This document shows, piece by piece, positions 18,118 to 33,586 of a stretch of 64,000 nt of DNA (positions are counted from its first letter, which is position 1; each line of letters begins with the position of its first letter). This DNA comes from Gibbula magus. Taxonomy: Eukaryota > Mollusca > Gastropoda > Trochida > Trochidae. Made by a program: the position numbers and the translations under genes. Below the pieces are notes generated by a model. It saw nothing but the letters and a program-made list of their open reading frames with translations. It made no database searches and was not told where the DNA came from. The stretch spans positions 58,594,581 to 58,658,580 of the forward strand of contig OW388297.1 in assembly GCA_936450465.1 (NCBI GenBank), written 5' to 3'.

Positions 18118-19620
18118 TCAAGATTTTTGTGTACACGACTTCTACAAGAAGGATTGCAGCTATTACAACCAAACTTTACAGGCTGATAGCCCTAACTATG
18201 TAGTTATACCGCGAAGCTTTTGGGCCCAATTGGTTCAGCCATTTAGGGTCAGGTTCGAATCTAAAAGTCAATTTTTAACATGGGAAAAAACTGAAAATTT
18301 CAGCTAGAGACTTGCAACTTTTTTTAAAAGATGCGCAATAACCACGCGAGGAAAAAAGTCAAACATGACGAATCTGTATGTGACGTGGTTTCGCCGCCAT
18401 CTTGAATTTGGTGAACTTTGGCGGTTTTGAGGGTACGCGTCTTCAAAAATCTTCTCCTAAATAACGGCAATACATACAGACACATGGCATAGCTCAGTCG
18501 GAAGCTGGGACATTGCTCTTTATATGAATCTATAAACCGAAGCTCTACATCTAACCGTTTCTGAGTTACGGCATCTTAAACATTGACCTTTTCGAGGAAG
18601 CGACTGGCAGCACGCGTCGTCAAGAACGAAGATTTGGTCAAGATATAACAAGACCGAATGCACGCGTACATGCAAGAGGCATATTCTCAACCAGCCAGGA
18701 CAGCGTAACGAGCAAATAAAGCTTGCTTGCTTCGCTGAGATGAGTTGAGTTGAGTTGGTTTATATTTATTAGTAAAAAAACGCACATTTACTCATGTACC
18801 ATGCGGCAGATTTCACTCGGCTGGGTGTGAAAGCTGCTTTAACGCAGCCTCTACTTCAACTGTCGCACTTGTTCAACTTTTAAACATGCACCCTCTCTCA
18901 TCTGGATAGGTCAGACATTGTGATAGAAAAAAACGTTGCCAAACTGCAAAGGAGAATGACACAAACAACTTTTGCTGCATAAAACACCTGTCACCATCAA
19001 CGTATCTCCTACGTTTTTGACTCAAAACTAACTGCATAGTGCCTTCTAAGGCCTCGCTCACGCCTTCACTGACAAGGTTTCTCATTTCTTTATCATTTCA
19101 CAATGTTAAAGATATTACAGATAAAAGAAATGGCCGGCTGAATCATGTTATTGTCGCTTGCGACTATATTACAAACCTTCCGTTAAAACCTATTGGAATG
19201 CACATACTTGTTGAAAAAGGCCTTAAGGCTTCAAAGTAGTCTTAATCTCTTTCTTTAGTGTTAATTCACTTAGTTTCGACGAATCCAACCCAAAAAACAC
19301 AATATTTCGCGACCTAATTAAGGATTCAGCCATACTTGTTGAAAAAGGCCTTAAGGCTCCAAAGTAGTCTAAATCTCTTTCTTAAGTGTTAATTCACTTA
19401 GTTTTGACGAATCCAACCCAAAACACACAGTATTTCGCGACCTAATTAAGGATTCAGCCATACTTGTTGAAAAAGGCCTTAAGGCTCCAAAGTAGTCTAA
19501 ATCTCTTTCTTAAGTGTTAATTCACTTAGTTTTGACGAATCCAACCCAAAACACACAGTATTTCGCGACCTAATTAAGGATTCAGCCCTTTGGGGCTAAA
19601 TCCTTATTGTTATTGGCGTG

Positions 19621-19677
<57 letters not shown>

Positions 19678-21180
19678 TCAAGATTTTTGTGTACACGACT
19701 TCTACAAGAAGGATTGCAGCTATTACAACCAAACTTTACAGGCTGATAGCCCTAACTATGTAGTTATACCGCGAAGCTTTTGGGCCCAATTGGTTCAGCC
19801 ATTTAGGGTCAGGTTCGAATCTAAAAGTCAATTTTTAACATGGGAAAAAACTGAAAATTTCAGCTAGAGACTTGCAACTTTTTTTAAAAGATGCGCAATA
19901 ACCACGCGAGGAAAAAAGTCAAACATGACGAATCTGTATGTGACGTGGTTTCGCCGCCATCTTGAATTTGGTGAACTTTGGCGGTTTTGAGGGTACGCGT
20001 CTTCAAAAATCTTCTCCTAAATAACGGCAATACATACAGACACATGGCATAGCTCAGTCGGAAGCTGGGACATTGCTCTTTATATGAATCTATAAACCGA
20101 AGCTCTACATCTAACCGTTTCTGAGTTACGGCATCTTAAACATTGACCTTTTCGAGGAAGCGACTGGCAGCACGCGTCGTCAAGAACGAAGATTTGGTCA
20201 AGATATAACAAGACCGAATGCACGCGTACATGCAAGAGGCATATTCTCAACCAGCCAGGACAGCGTAACGAGCAAATAAAGCTTGCTTGCTTCGCTGAGA
20301 TGAGTTGAGTTGAGTTGGTTTATATTTATTAGTAAAAAAACGCACATTTACTCATGTACCATGCGGCAGATTTCACTCGGCTGGGTGTGAAAGCTGCTTT
20401 AACGCAGCCTCTACTTCAACTGTCGCACTTGTTCAACTTTTAAACATGCACCCTCTCTCATCTGGATAGGTCAGACATTGTGATAGAAAAAAACGTTGCC
20501 AAACTGCAAAGGAGAATGACACAAACAACTTTTGCTGCATAAAACACCTGTCACCATCAACGTATCTCCTACGTTTTTGACTCAAAACTAACTGCATAGT
20601 GCCTTCTAAGGCCTCGCTCACGCCTTCACTGACAAGGTTTCTCATTTCTTTATCATTTCACAATGTTAAAGATATTACAGATAAAAGAAATGGCCGGCTG
20701 AATCATGTTATTGTCGCTTGCGACTATATTACAAACCTTCCGTTAAAACCTATTGGAATGCACATACTTGTTGAAAAAGGCCTTAAGGCTTCAAAGTAGT
20801 CTTAATCTCTTTCTTTAGTGTTAATTCACTTAGTTTCGACGAATCCAACCCAAAAAACACAATATTTCGCGACCTAATTAAGGATTCAGCCATACTTGTT
20901 GAAAAAGGCCTTAAGGCTCCAAAGTAGTCTAAATCTCTTTCTTAAGTGTTAATTCACTTAGTTTTGACGAATCCAACCCAAAACACACAGTATTTCGCGA
21001 CCTAATTAAGGATTCAGCCATACTTGTTGAAAAAGGCCTTAAGGCTCCAAAGTAGTCTAAATCTCTTTCTTAAGTGTTAATTCACTTAGTTTTGACGAAT
21101 CCAACCCAAAACACACAGTATTTCGCGACCTAATTAAGGATTCAGCCCTTTGGGGCTAAATCCTTATTGTTATTGGCGTG

Positions 21181-21237
<57 letters not shown>

Positions 21238-22740
21238 TCAAGATTTTTGTGTACACGACTTCTACAAGAAGGATTGCAGCTATTACAACCAAACTTTACA
21301 GGCTGATAGCCCTAACTATGTAGTTATACCGCGAAGCTTTTGGGCCCAATTGGTTCAGCCATTTAGGGTCAGGTTCGAATCTAAAAGTCAATTTTTAACA
21401 TGGGAAAAAACTGAAAATTTCAGCTAGAGACTTGCAACTTTTTTTAAAAGATGCGCAATAACCACGCGAGGAAAAAAGTCAAACATGACGAATCTGTATG
21501 TGACGTGGTTTCGCCGCCATCTTGAATTTGGTGAACTTTGGCGGTTTTGAGGGTACGCGTCTTCAAAAATCTTCTCCTAAATAACGGCAATACATACAGA
21601 CACATGGCATAGCTCAGTCGGAAGCTGGGACATTGCTCTTTATATGAATCTATAAACCGAAGCTCTACATCTAACCGTTTCTGAGTTACGGCATCTTAAA
21701 CATTGACCTTTTCGAGGAAGCGACTGGCAGCACGCGTCGTCAAGAACGAAGATTTGGTCAAGATATAACAAGACCGAATGCACGCGTACATGCAAGAGGC
21801 ATATTCTCAACCAGCCAGGACAGCGTAACGAGCAAATAAAGCTTGCTTGCTTCGCTGAGATGAGTTGAGTTGAGTTGGTTTATATTTATTAGTAAAAAAA
21901 CGCACATTTACTCATGTACCATGCGGCAGATTTCACTCGGCTGGGTGTGAAAGCTGCTTTAACGCAGCCTCTACTTCAACTGTCGCACTTGTTCAACTTT
22001 TAAACATGCACCCTCTCTCATCTGGATAGGTCAGACATTGTGATAGAAAAAAACGTTGCCAAACTGCAAAGGAGAATGACACAAACAACTTTTGCTGCAT
22101 AAAACACCTGTCACCATCAACGTATCTCCTACGTTTTTGACTCAAAACTAACTGCATAGTGCCTTCTAAGGCCTCGCTCACGCCTTCACTGACAAGGTTT
22201 CTCATTTCTTTATCATTTCACAATGTTAAAGATATTACAGATAAAAGAAATGGCCGGCTGAATCATGTTATTGTCGCTTGCGACTATATTACAAACCTTC
22301 CGTTAAAACCTATTGGAATGCACATACTTGTTGAAAAAGGCCTTAAGGCTTCAAAGTAGTCTTAATCTCTTTCTTTAGTGTTAATTCACTTAGTTTCGAC
22401 GAATCCAACCCAAAAAACACAATATTTCGCGACCTAATTAAGGATTCAGCCATACTTGTTGAAAAAGGCCTTAAGGCTCCAAAGTAGTCTAAATCTCTTT
22501 CTTAAGTGTTAATTCACTTAGTTTTGACGAATCCAACCCAAAACACACAGTATTTCGCGACCTAATTAAGGATTCAGCCATACTTGTTGAAAAAGGCCTT
22601 AAGGCTCCAAAGTAGTCTAAATCTCTTTCTTAAGTGTTAATTCACTTAGTTTTGACGAATCCAACCCAAAACACACAGTATTTCGCGACCTAATTAAGGA
22701 TTCAGCCCTTTGGGGCTAAATCCTTATTGTTATTGGCGTG

Positions 22741-22797
<57 letters not shown>

Positions 22798-24300
22798 TCA
22801 AGATTTTTGTGTACACGACTTCTACAAGAAGGATTGCAGCTATTACAACCAAACTTTACAGGCTGATAGCCCTAACTATGTAGTTATACCGCGAAGCTTT
22901 TGGGCCCAATTGGTTCAGCCATTTAGGGTCAGGTTCGAATCTAAAAGTCAATTTTTAACATGGGAAAAAACTGAAAATTTCAGCTAGAGACTTGCAACTT
23001 TTTTTAAAAGATGCGCAATAACCACGCGAGGAAAAAAGTCAAACATGACGAATCTGTATGTGACGTGGTTTCGCCGCCATCTTGAATTTGGTGAACTTTG
23101 GCGGTTTTGAGGGTACGCGTCTTCAAAAATCTTCTCCTAAATAACGGCAATACATACAGACACATGGCATAGCTCAGTCGGAAGCTGGGACATTGCTCTT
23201 TATATGAATCTATAAACCGAAGCTCTACATCTAACCGTTTCTGAGTTACGGCATCTTAAACATTGACCTTTTCGAGGAAGCGACTGGCAGCACGCGTCGT
23301 CAAGAACGAAGATTTGGTCAAGATATAACAAGACCGAATGCACGCGTACATGCAAGAGGCATATTCTCAACCAGCCAGGACAGCGTAACGAGCAAATAAA
23401 GCTTGCTTGCTTCGCTGAGATGAGTTGAGTTGAGTTGGTTTATATTTATTAGTAAAAAAACGCACATTTACTCATGTACCATGCGGCAGATTTCACTCGG
23501 CTGGGTGTGAAAGCTGCTTTAACGCAGCCTCTACTTCAACTGTCGCACTTGTTCAACTTTTAAACATGCACCCTCTCTCATCTGGATAGGTCAGACATTG
23601 TGATAGAAAAAAACGTTGCCAAACTGCAAAGGAGAATGACACAAACAACTTTTGCTGCATAAAACACCTGTCACCATCAACGTATCTCCTACGTTTTTGA
23701 CTCAAAACTAACTGCATAGTGCCTTCTAAGGCCTCGCTCACGCCTTCACTGACAAGGTTTCTCATTTCTTTATCATTTCACAATGTTAAAGATATTACAG
23801 ATAAAAGAAATGGCCGGCTGAATCATGTTATTGTCGCTTGCGACTATATTACAAACCTTCCGTTAAAACCTATTGGAATGCACATACTTGTTGAAAAAGG
23901 CCTTAAGGCTTCAAAGTAGTCTTAATCTCTTTCTTTAGTGTTAATTCACTTAGTTTCGACGAATCCAACCCAAAAAACACAATATTTCGCGACCTAATTA
24001 AGGATTCAGCCATACTTGTTGAAAAAGGCCTTAAGGCTCCAAAGTAGTCTAAATCTCTTTCTTAAGTGTTAATTCACTTAGTTTTGACGAATCCAACCCA
24101 AAACACACAGTATTTCGCGACCTAATTAAGGATTCAGCCATACTTGTTGAAAAAGGCCTTAAGGCTCCAAAGTAGTCTAAATCTCTTTCTTAAGTGTTAA
24201 TTCACTTAGTTTTGACGAATCCAACCCAAAACACACAGTATTTCGCGACCTAATTAAGGATTCAGCCCTTTGGGGCTAAATCCTTATTGTTATTGGCGTG

Positions 24301-24357
<57 letters not shown>

Positions 24358-25860
24358 TCAAGATTTTTGTGTACACGACTTCTACAAGAAGGATTGCAGC
24401 TATTACAACCAAACTTTACAGGCTGATAGCCCTAACTATGTAGTTATACCGCGAAGCTTTTGGGCCCAATTGGTTCAGCCATTTAGGGTCAGGTTCGAAT
24501 CTAAAAGTCAATTTTTAACATGGGAAAAAACTGAAAATTTCAGCTAGAGACTTGCAACTTTTTTTAAAAGATGCGCAATAACCACGCGAGGAAAAAAGTC
24601 AAACATGACGAATCTGTATGTGACGTGGTTTCGCCGCCATCTTGAATTTGGTGAACTTTGGCGGTTTTGAGGGTACGCGTCTTCAAAAATCTTCTCCTAA
24701 ATAACGGCAATACATACAGACACATGGCATAGCTCAGTCGGAAGCTGGGACATTGCTCTTTATATGAATCTATAAACCGAAGCTCTACATCTAACCGTTT
24801 CTGAGTTACGGCATCTTAAACATTGACCTTTTCGAGGAAGCGACTGGCAGCACGCGTCGTCAAGAACGAAGATTTGGTCAAGATATAACAAGACCGAATG
24901 CACGCGTACATGCAAGAGGCATATTCTCAACCAGCCAGGACAGCGTAACGAGCAAATAAAGCTTGCTTGCTTCGCTGAGATGAGTTGAGTTGAGTTGGTT
25001 TATATTTATTAGTAAAAAAACGCACATTTACTCATGTACCATGCGGCAGATTTCACTCGGCTGGGTGTGAAAGCTGCTTTAACGCAGCCTCTACTTCAAC
25101 TGTCGCACTTGTTCAACTTTTAAACATGCACCCTCTCTCATCTGGATAGGTCAGACATTGTGATAGAAAAAAACGTTGCCAAACTGCAAAGGAGAATGAC
25201 ACAAACAACTTTTGCTGCATAAAACACCTGTCACCATCAACGTATCTCCTACGTTTTTGACTCAAAACTAACTGCATAGTGCCTTCTAAGGCCTCGCTCA
25301 CGCCTTCACTGACAAGGTTTCTCATTTCTTTATCATTTCACAATGTTAAAGATATTACAGATAAAAGAAATGGCCGGCTGAATCATGTTATTGTCGCTTG
25401 CGACTATATTACAAACCTTCCGTTAAAACCTATTGGAATGCACATACTTGTTGAAAAAGGCCTTAAGGCTTCAAAGTAGTCTTAATCTCTTTCTTTAGTG
25501 TTAATTCACTTAGTTTCGACGAATCCAACCCAAAAAACACAATATTTCGCGACCTAATTAAGGATTCAGCCATACTTGTTGAAAAAGGCCTTAAGGCTCC
25601 AAAGTAGTCTAAATCTCTTTCTTAAGTGTTAATTCACTTAGTTTTGACGAATCCAACCCAAAACACACAGTATTTCGCGACCTAATTAAGGATTCAGCCA
25701 TACTTGTTGAAAAAGGCCTTAAGGCTCCAAAGTAGTCTAAATCTCTTTCTTAAGTGTTAATTCACTTAGTTTTGACGAATCCAACCCAAAACACACAGTA
25801 TTTCGCGACCTAATTAAGGATTCAGCCCTTTGGGGCTAAATCCTTATTGTTATTGGCGTG

Positions 25861-25917
<57 letters not shown>

Positions 25918-27420
25918 TCAAGATTTTTGTGTACACGACTTCTACAAGAAGGATTGCAGCTATTACAACCAAACTTTACAGGCTGATAGCCCTAACTATG
26001 TAGTTATACCGCGAAGCTTTTGGGCCCAATTGGTTCAGCCATTTAGGGTCAGGTTCGAATCTAAAAGTCAATTTTTAACATGGGAAAAAACTGAAAATTT
26101 CAGCTAGAGACTTGCAACTTTTTTTAAAAGATGCGCAATAACCACGCGAGGAAAAAAGTCAAACATGACGAATCTGTATGTGACGTGGTTTCGCCGCCAT
26201 CTTGAATTTGGTGAACTTTGGCGGTTTTGAGGGTACGCGTCTTCAAAAATCTTCTCCTAAATAACGGCAATACATACAGACACATGGCATAGCTCAGTCG
26301 GAAGCTGGGACATTGCTCTTTATATGAATCTATAAACCGAAGCTCTACATCTAACCGTTTCTGAGTTACGGCATCTTAAACATTGACCTTTTCGAGGAAG
26401 CGACTGGCAGCACGCGTCGTCAAGAACGAAGATTTGGTCAAGATATAACAAGACCGAATGCACGCGTACATGCAAGAGGCATATTCTCAACCAGCCAGGA
26501 CAGCGTAACGAGCAAATAAAGCTTGCTTGCTTCGCTGAGATGAGTTGAGTTGAGTTGGTTTATATTTATTAGTAAAAAAACGCACATTTACTCATGTACC
26601 ATGCGGCAGATTTCACTCGGCTGGGTGTGAAAGCTGCTTTAACGCAGCCTCTACTTCAACTGTCGCACTTGTTCAACTTTTAAACATGCACCCTCTCTCA
26701 TCTGGATAGGTCAGACATTGTGATAGAAAAAAACGTTGCCAAACTGCAAAGGAGAATGACACAAACAACTTTTGCTGCATAAAACACCTGTCACCATCAA
26801 CGTATCTCCTACGTTTTTGACTCAAAACTAACTGCATAGTGCCTTCTAAGGCCTCGCTCACGCCTTCACTGACAAGGTTTCTCATTTCTTTATCATTTCA
26901 CAATGTTAAAGATATTACAGATAAAAGAAATGGCCGGCTGAATCATGTTATTGTCGCTTGCGACTATATTACAAACCTTCCGTTAAAACCTATTGGAATG
27001 CACATACTTGTTGAAAAAGGCCTTAAGGCTTCAAAGTAGTCTTAATCTCTTTCTTTAGTGTTAATTCACTTAGTTTCGACGAATCCAACCCAAAAAACAC
27101 AATATTTCGCGACCTAATTAAGGATTCAGCCATACTTGTTGAAAAAGGCCTTAAGGCTCCAAAGTAGTCTAAATCTCTTTCTTAAGTGTTAATTCACTTA
27201 GTTTTGACGAATCCAACCCAAAACACACAGTATTTCGCGACCTAATTAAGGATTCAGCCATACTTGTTGAAAAAGGCCTTAAGGCTCCAAAGTAGTCTAA
27301 ATCTCTTTCTTAAGTGTTAATTCACTTAGTTTTGACGAATCCAACCCAAAACACACAGTATTTCGCGACCTAATTAAGGATTCAGCCCTTTGGGGCTAAA
27401 TCCTTATTGTTATTGGCGTG

Positions 27421-27477
<57 letters not shown>

Positions 27478-28935
27478 TCAAGATTTTTGTGTACACGACT
27501 TCTACAAGAAGGATTGCAGCTATTACAACCAAACTTTACAGGCTGATAGCCCTAACTATGTAGTTATACCGCGAAGCTTTTGGGCCCAATTGGTTCAGCC
27601 ATTTAGGGTCAGGTTCGAATCTAAAAGTCAATTTTTAACATGGGAAAAAACTGAAAATTTCAGCTAGAGACTTGCAACTTTTTTTAAAAGATGCGCAATA
27701 ACCACGCGAGGAAAAAAGTCAAACATGACGAATCTGTATGTGACGTGGTTTCGCCGCCATCTTGAATTTGGTGAACTTTGGCGGTTTTGAGGGTACGCGT
27801 CTTCAAAAATCTTCTCCTAAATAACGGCAATACATACAGACACATGGCATAGCTCAGTCGGAAGCTGGGACATTGCTCTTTATATGAATCTATAAACCGA
27901 AGCTCTACATCTAACCGTTTCTGAGTTACGGCATCTTAAACATTGACCTTTTCGAGGAAGCGACTGGCAGCACGCGTCGTCAAGAACGAAGATTTGGTCA
28001 AGATATAACAAGACCGAATGCACGCGTACATGCAAGAGGCATATTCTCAACCAGCCAGGACAGCGTAACGAGCAAATAAAGCTTGCTTGCTTCGCTGAGA
28101 TGAGTTGAGTTGAGTTGGTTTATATTTATTAGTAAAAAAACGCACATTTACTCATGTACCATGCGGCAGATTTCACTCGGCTGGGTGTGAAAGCTGCTTT
28201 AACGCAGCCTCTACTTCAACTGTCGCACTTGTTCAACTTTTAAACATGCACCCTCTCTCATCTGGATAGGTCAGACATTGTGATAGAAAAAAACGTTGCC
28301 AAACTGCAAAGGAGAATGACACAAACAACTTTTGCTGCATAAAACACCTGTCACCATCAACGTATCTCCTACGTTTTTGACTCAAAACTAACTGCATAGT
28401 GCCTTCTAAGGCCTCGCTCACGCCTTCACTGACAAGGTTTCTCATTTCTTTATCATTTCACAATGTTAAAGATATTACAGATAAAAGAAATGGCCGGCTG
28501 AATCATGTTATTGTCGCTTGCGACTATATTACAAACCTTCCGTTAAAACCTATTGGAATGCACATACTTGTTGAAAAAGGCCTTAAGGCTTCAAAGTAGT
28601 CTTAATCTCTTTCTTTAGTGTTAATTCACTTAGTTTCGACGAATCCAACCCAAAAAACACAATATTTCGCGACCTAATTAAGGATTCAGCCATACTTGTT
28701 GAAAAAGGCCTTAAGGCTCCAAAGTAGTCTAAATCTCTTTCTTAAGTGTTAATTCACTTAGTTTTGACGAATCCAACCCAAAACACACAGTATTTCGCGA
28801 CCTAATTAAGGATTCAGCCATACTTGTTGAAAAAGGCCTTAAGGCTCCAAAGTAGTCTAAATCTCTTTCTTAAGTGTTAATTCACTTAGTTTTGACGAAT
28901 CCAACCCAAAACACACAGTATTTCGCGACCTAATT

Positions 28936-28980
28936 AAGGATTCAGCCCTTTGGGGCTAAATCCTTATTGTTATTGGCGTG

Positions 28981-29037
<57 letters not shown>

Positions 29038-30367
29038 TCAAGATTTTTGTGTACACGACTTCTACAAGAAGGATTGCAGCTATTACAACCAAACTTTACA
29101 GGCTGATAGCCCTAACTATGTAGTTATACCGCGAAGCTTTTGGGCCCAATTGGTTCAGCCATTTAGGGTCAGGTTCGAATCTAAAAGTCAATTTTTAACA
29201 TGGGAAAAAACTGAAAATTTCAGCTAGAGACTTGCAACTTTTTTTAAAAGATGCGCAATAACCACGCGAGGAAAAAAGTCAAACATGACGAATCTGTATG
29301 TGACGTGGTTTCGCCGCCATCTTGAATTTGGTGAACTTTGGCGGTTTTGAGGGTACGCGTCTTCAAAAATCTTCTCCTAAATAACGGCAATACATACAGA
29401 CACATGGCATAGCTCAGTCGGAAGCTGGGACATTGCTCTTTATATGAATCTATAAACCGAAGCTCTACATCTAACCGTTTCTGAGTTACGGCATCTTAAA
29501 CATTGACCTTTTCGAGGAAGCGACTGGCAGCACGCGTCGTCAAGAACGAAGATTTGGTCAAGATATAACAAGACCGAATGCACGCGTACATGCAAGAGGC
29601 ATATTCTCAACCAGCCAGGACAGCGTAACGAGCAAATAAAGCTTGCTTGCTTCGCTGAGATGAGTTGAGTTGAGTTGGTTTATATTTATTAGTAAAAAAA
29701 CGCACATTTACTCATGTACCATGCGGCAGATTTCACTCGGCTGGGTGTGAAAGCTGCTTTAACGCAGCCTCTACTTCAACTGTCGCACTTGTTCAACTTT
29801 TAAACATGCACCCTCTCTCATCTGGATAGGTCAGACATTGTGATAGAAAAAAACGTTGCCAAACTGCAAAGGAGAATGACACAAACAACTTTTGCTGCAT
29901 AAAACACCTGTCACCATCAACGTATCTCCTACGTTTTTGACTCAAAACTAACTGCATAGTGCCTTCTAAGGCCTCGCTCACGCCTTCACTGACAAGGTTT
30001 CTCATTTCTTTATCATTTCACAATGTTAAAGATATTACAGATAAAAGAAATGGCCGGCTGAATCATGTTATTGTCGCTTGCGACTATATTACAAACCTTC
30101 CGTTAAAACCTATTGGAATGCACATACTTGTTGAAAAAGGCCTTAAGGCTTCAAAGTAGTCTTAATCTCTTTCTTTAGTGTTAATTCACTTAGTTTCGAC
30201 GAATCCAACCCAAAAAACACAATATTTCGCGACCTAATTAAGGATTCAGCCATACTTGTTGAAAAAGGCCTTAAGGCTCCAAAGTAGTCTAAATCTCTTT
30301 CTTAAGTGTTAATTCACTTAGTTTTGACGAATCCAACCCAAAACACACAGTATTTCGCGACCTAATT
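28936..30367 (+). repeat. B unit 11: short unit lacking one 128-bp subrepeat
   Basis: This unit is 1432 bp, exactly 128 bp shorter than its neighbours. Only two subrepeats (one diverged, one of the AAGGATTCAGCC-ATACTTG type at about 30240) precede the next unit at 30368. The TTA tract is of the usual length. Confidence 0.9.
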
Positions 30368-30412
30368 AAGGATTCAGCCCTTTGGGGCTAAATCCTTATT
30401 GTTATTGGCGTG

Positions 30413-30469
<57 letters not shown>

Positions 30470-31972
30470 TCAAGATTTTTGTGTACACGACTTCTACAAG
30501 AAGGATTGCAGCTATTACAACCAAACTTTACAGGCTGATAGCCCTAACTATGTAGTTATACCGCGAAGCTTTTGGGCCCAATTGGTTCAGCCATTTAGGG
30601 TCAGGTTCGAATCTAAAAGTCAATTTTTAACATGGGAAAAAACTGAAAATTTCAGCTAGAGACTTGCAACTTTTTTTAAAAGATGCGCAATAACCACGCG
30701 AGGAAAAAAGTCAAACATGACGAATCTGTATGTGACGTGGTTTCGCCGCCATCTTGAATTTGGTGAACTTTGGCGGTTTTGAGGGTACGCGTCTTCAAAA
30801 ATCTTCTCCTAAATAACGGCAATACATACAGACACATGGCATAGCTCAGTCGGAAGCTGGGACATTGCTCTTTATATGAATCTATAAACCGAAGCTCTAC
30901 ATCTAACCGTTTCTGAGTTACGGCATCTTAAACATTGACCTTTTCGAGGAAGCGACTGGCAGCACGCGTCGTCAAGAACGAAGATTTGGTCAAGATATAA
31001 CAAGACCGAATGCACGCGTACATGCAAGAGGCATATTCTCAACCAGCCAGGACAGCGTAACGAGCAAATAAAGCTTGCTTGCTTCGCTGAGATGAGTTGA
31101 GTTGAGTTGGTTTATATTTATTAGTAAAAAAACGCACATTTACTCATGTACCATGCGGCAGATTTCACTCGGCTGGGTGTGAAAGCTGCTTTAACGCAGC
31201 CTCTACTTCAACTGTCGCACTTGTTCAACTTTTAAACATGCACCCTCTCTCATCTGGATAGGTCAGACATTGTGATAGAAAAAAACGTTGCCAAACTGCA
31301 AAGGAGAATGACACAAACAACTTTTGCTGCATAAAACACCTGTCACCATCAACGTATCTCCTACGTTTTTGACTCAAAACTAACTGCATAGTGCCTTCTA
31401 AGGCCTCGCTCACGCCTTCACTGACAAGGTTTCTCATTTCTTTATCATTTCACAATGTTAAAGATATTACAGATAAAAGAAATGGCCGGCTGAATCATGT
31501 TATTGTCGCTTGCGACTATATTACAAACCTTCCGTTAAAACCTATTGGAATGCACATACTTGTTGAAAAAGGCCTTAAGGCTTCAAAGTAGTCTTAATCT
31601 CTTTCTTTAGTGTTAATTCACTTAGTTTCGACGAATCCAACCCAAAAAACACAATATTTCGCGACCTAATTAAGGATTCAGCCATACTTGTTGAAAAAGG
31701 CCTTAAGGCTCCAAAGTAGTCTAAATCTCTTTCTTAAGTGTTAATTCACTTAGTTTTGACGAATCCAACCCAAAACACACAGTATTTCGCGACCTAATTA
31801 AGGATTCAGCCATACTTGTTGAAAAAGGCCTTAAGGCTCCAAAGTAGTCTAAATCTCTTTCTTAAGTGTTAATTCACTTAGTTTTGACGAATCCAACCCA
31901 AAACACACAGTATTTCGCGACCTAATTAAGGATTCAGCCCTTTGGGGCTAAATCCTTATTGTTATTGGCGTG

Positions 31973-32029
<57 letters not shown>

Positions 32030-33532
32030 TCAAGATTTTTGTGTACACGACTTCTACAAGAAGGATTGCAGCTATTACAACCAAACTTTACAGGCTGATA
32101 GCCCTAACTATGTAGTTATACCGCGAAGCTTTTGGGCCCAATTGGTTCAGCCATTTAGGGTCAGGTTCGAATCTAAAAGTCAATTTTTAACATGGGAAAA
32201 AACTGAAAATTTCAGCTAGAGACTTGCAACTTTTTTTAAAAGATGCGCAATAACCACGCGAGGAAAAAAGTCAAACATGACGAATCTGTATGTGACGTGG
32301 TTTCGCCGCCATCTTGAATTTGGTGAACTTTGGCGGTTTTGAGGGTACGCGTCTTCAAAAATCTTCTCCTAAATAACGGCAATACATACAGACACATGGC
32401 ATAGCTCAGTCGGAAGCTGGGACATTGCTCTTTATATGAATCTATAAACCGAAGCTCTACATCTAACCGTTTCTGAGTTACGGCATCTTAAACATTGACC
32501 TTTTCGAGGAAGCGACTGGCAGCACGCGTCGTCAAGAACGAAGATTTGGTCAAGATATAACAAGACCGAATGCACGCGTACATGCAAGAGGCATATTCTC
32601 AACCAGCCAGGACAGCGTAACGAGCAAATAAAGCTTGCTTGCTTCGCTGAGATGAGTTGAGTTGAGTTGGTTTATATTTATTAGTAAAAAAACGCACATT
32701 TACTCATGTACCATGCGGCAGATTTCACTCGGCTGGGTGTGAAAGCTGCTTTAACGCAGCCTCTACTTCAACTGTCGCACTTGTTCAACTTTTAAACATG
32801 CACCCTCTCTCATCTGGATAGGTCAGACATTGTGATAGAAAAAAACGTTGCCAAACTGCAAAGGAGAATGACACAAACAACTTTTGCTGCATAAAACACC
32901 TGTCACCATCAACGTATCTCCTACGTTTTTGACTCAAAACTAACTGCATAGTGCCTTCTAAGGCCTCGCTCACGCCTTCACTGACAAGGTTTCTCATTTC
33001 TTTATCATTTCACAATGTTAAAGATATTACAGATAAAAGAAATGGCCGGCTGAATCATGTTATTGTCGCTTGCGACTATATTACAAACCTTCCGTTAAAA
33101 CCTATTGGAATGCACATACTTGTTGAAAAAGGCCTTAAGGCTTCAAAGTAGTCTTAATCTCTTTCTTTAGTGTTAATTCACTTAGTTTCGACGAATCCAA
33201 CCCAAAAAACACAATATTTCGCGACCTAATTAAGGATTCAGCCATACTTGTTGAAAAAGGCCTTAAGGCTCCAAAGTAGTCTAAATCTCTTTCTTAAGTG
33301 TTAATTCACTTAGTTTTGACGAATCCAACCCAAAACACACAGTATTTCGCGACCTAATTAAGGATTCAGCCATACTTGTTGAAAAAGGCCTTAAGGCTCC
33401 AAAGTAGTCTAAATCTCTTTCTTAAGTGTTAATTCACTTAGTTTTGACGAATCCAACCCAAAACACACAGTATTTCGCGACCTAATTAAGGATTCAGCCC
33501 TTTGGGGCTAAATCCTTATTGTTATTGGCGTG

Positions 33533-33586
<54 letters not shown>

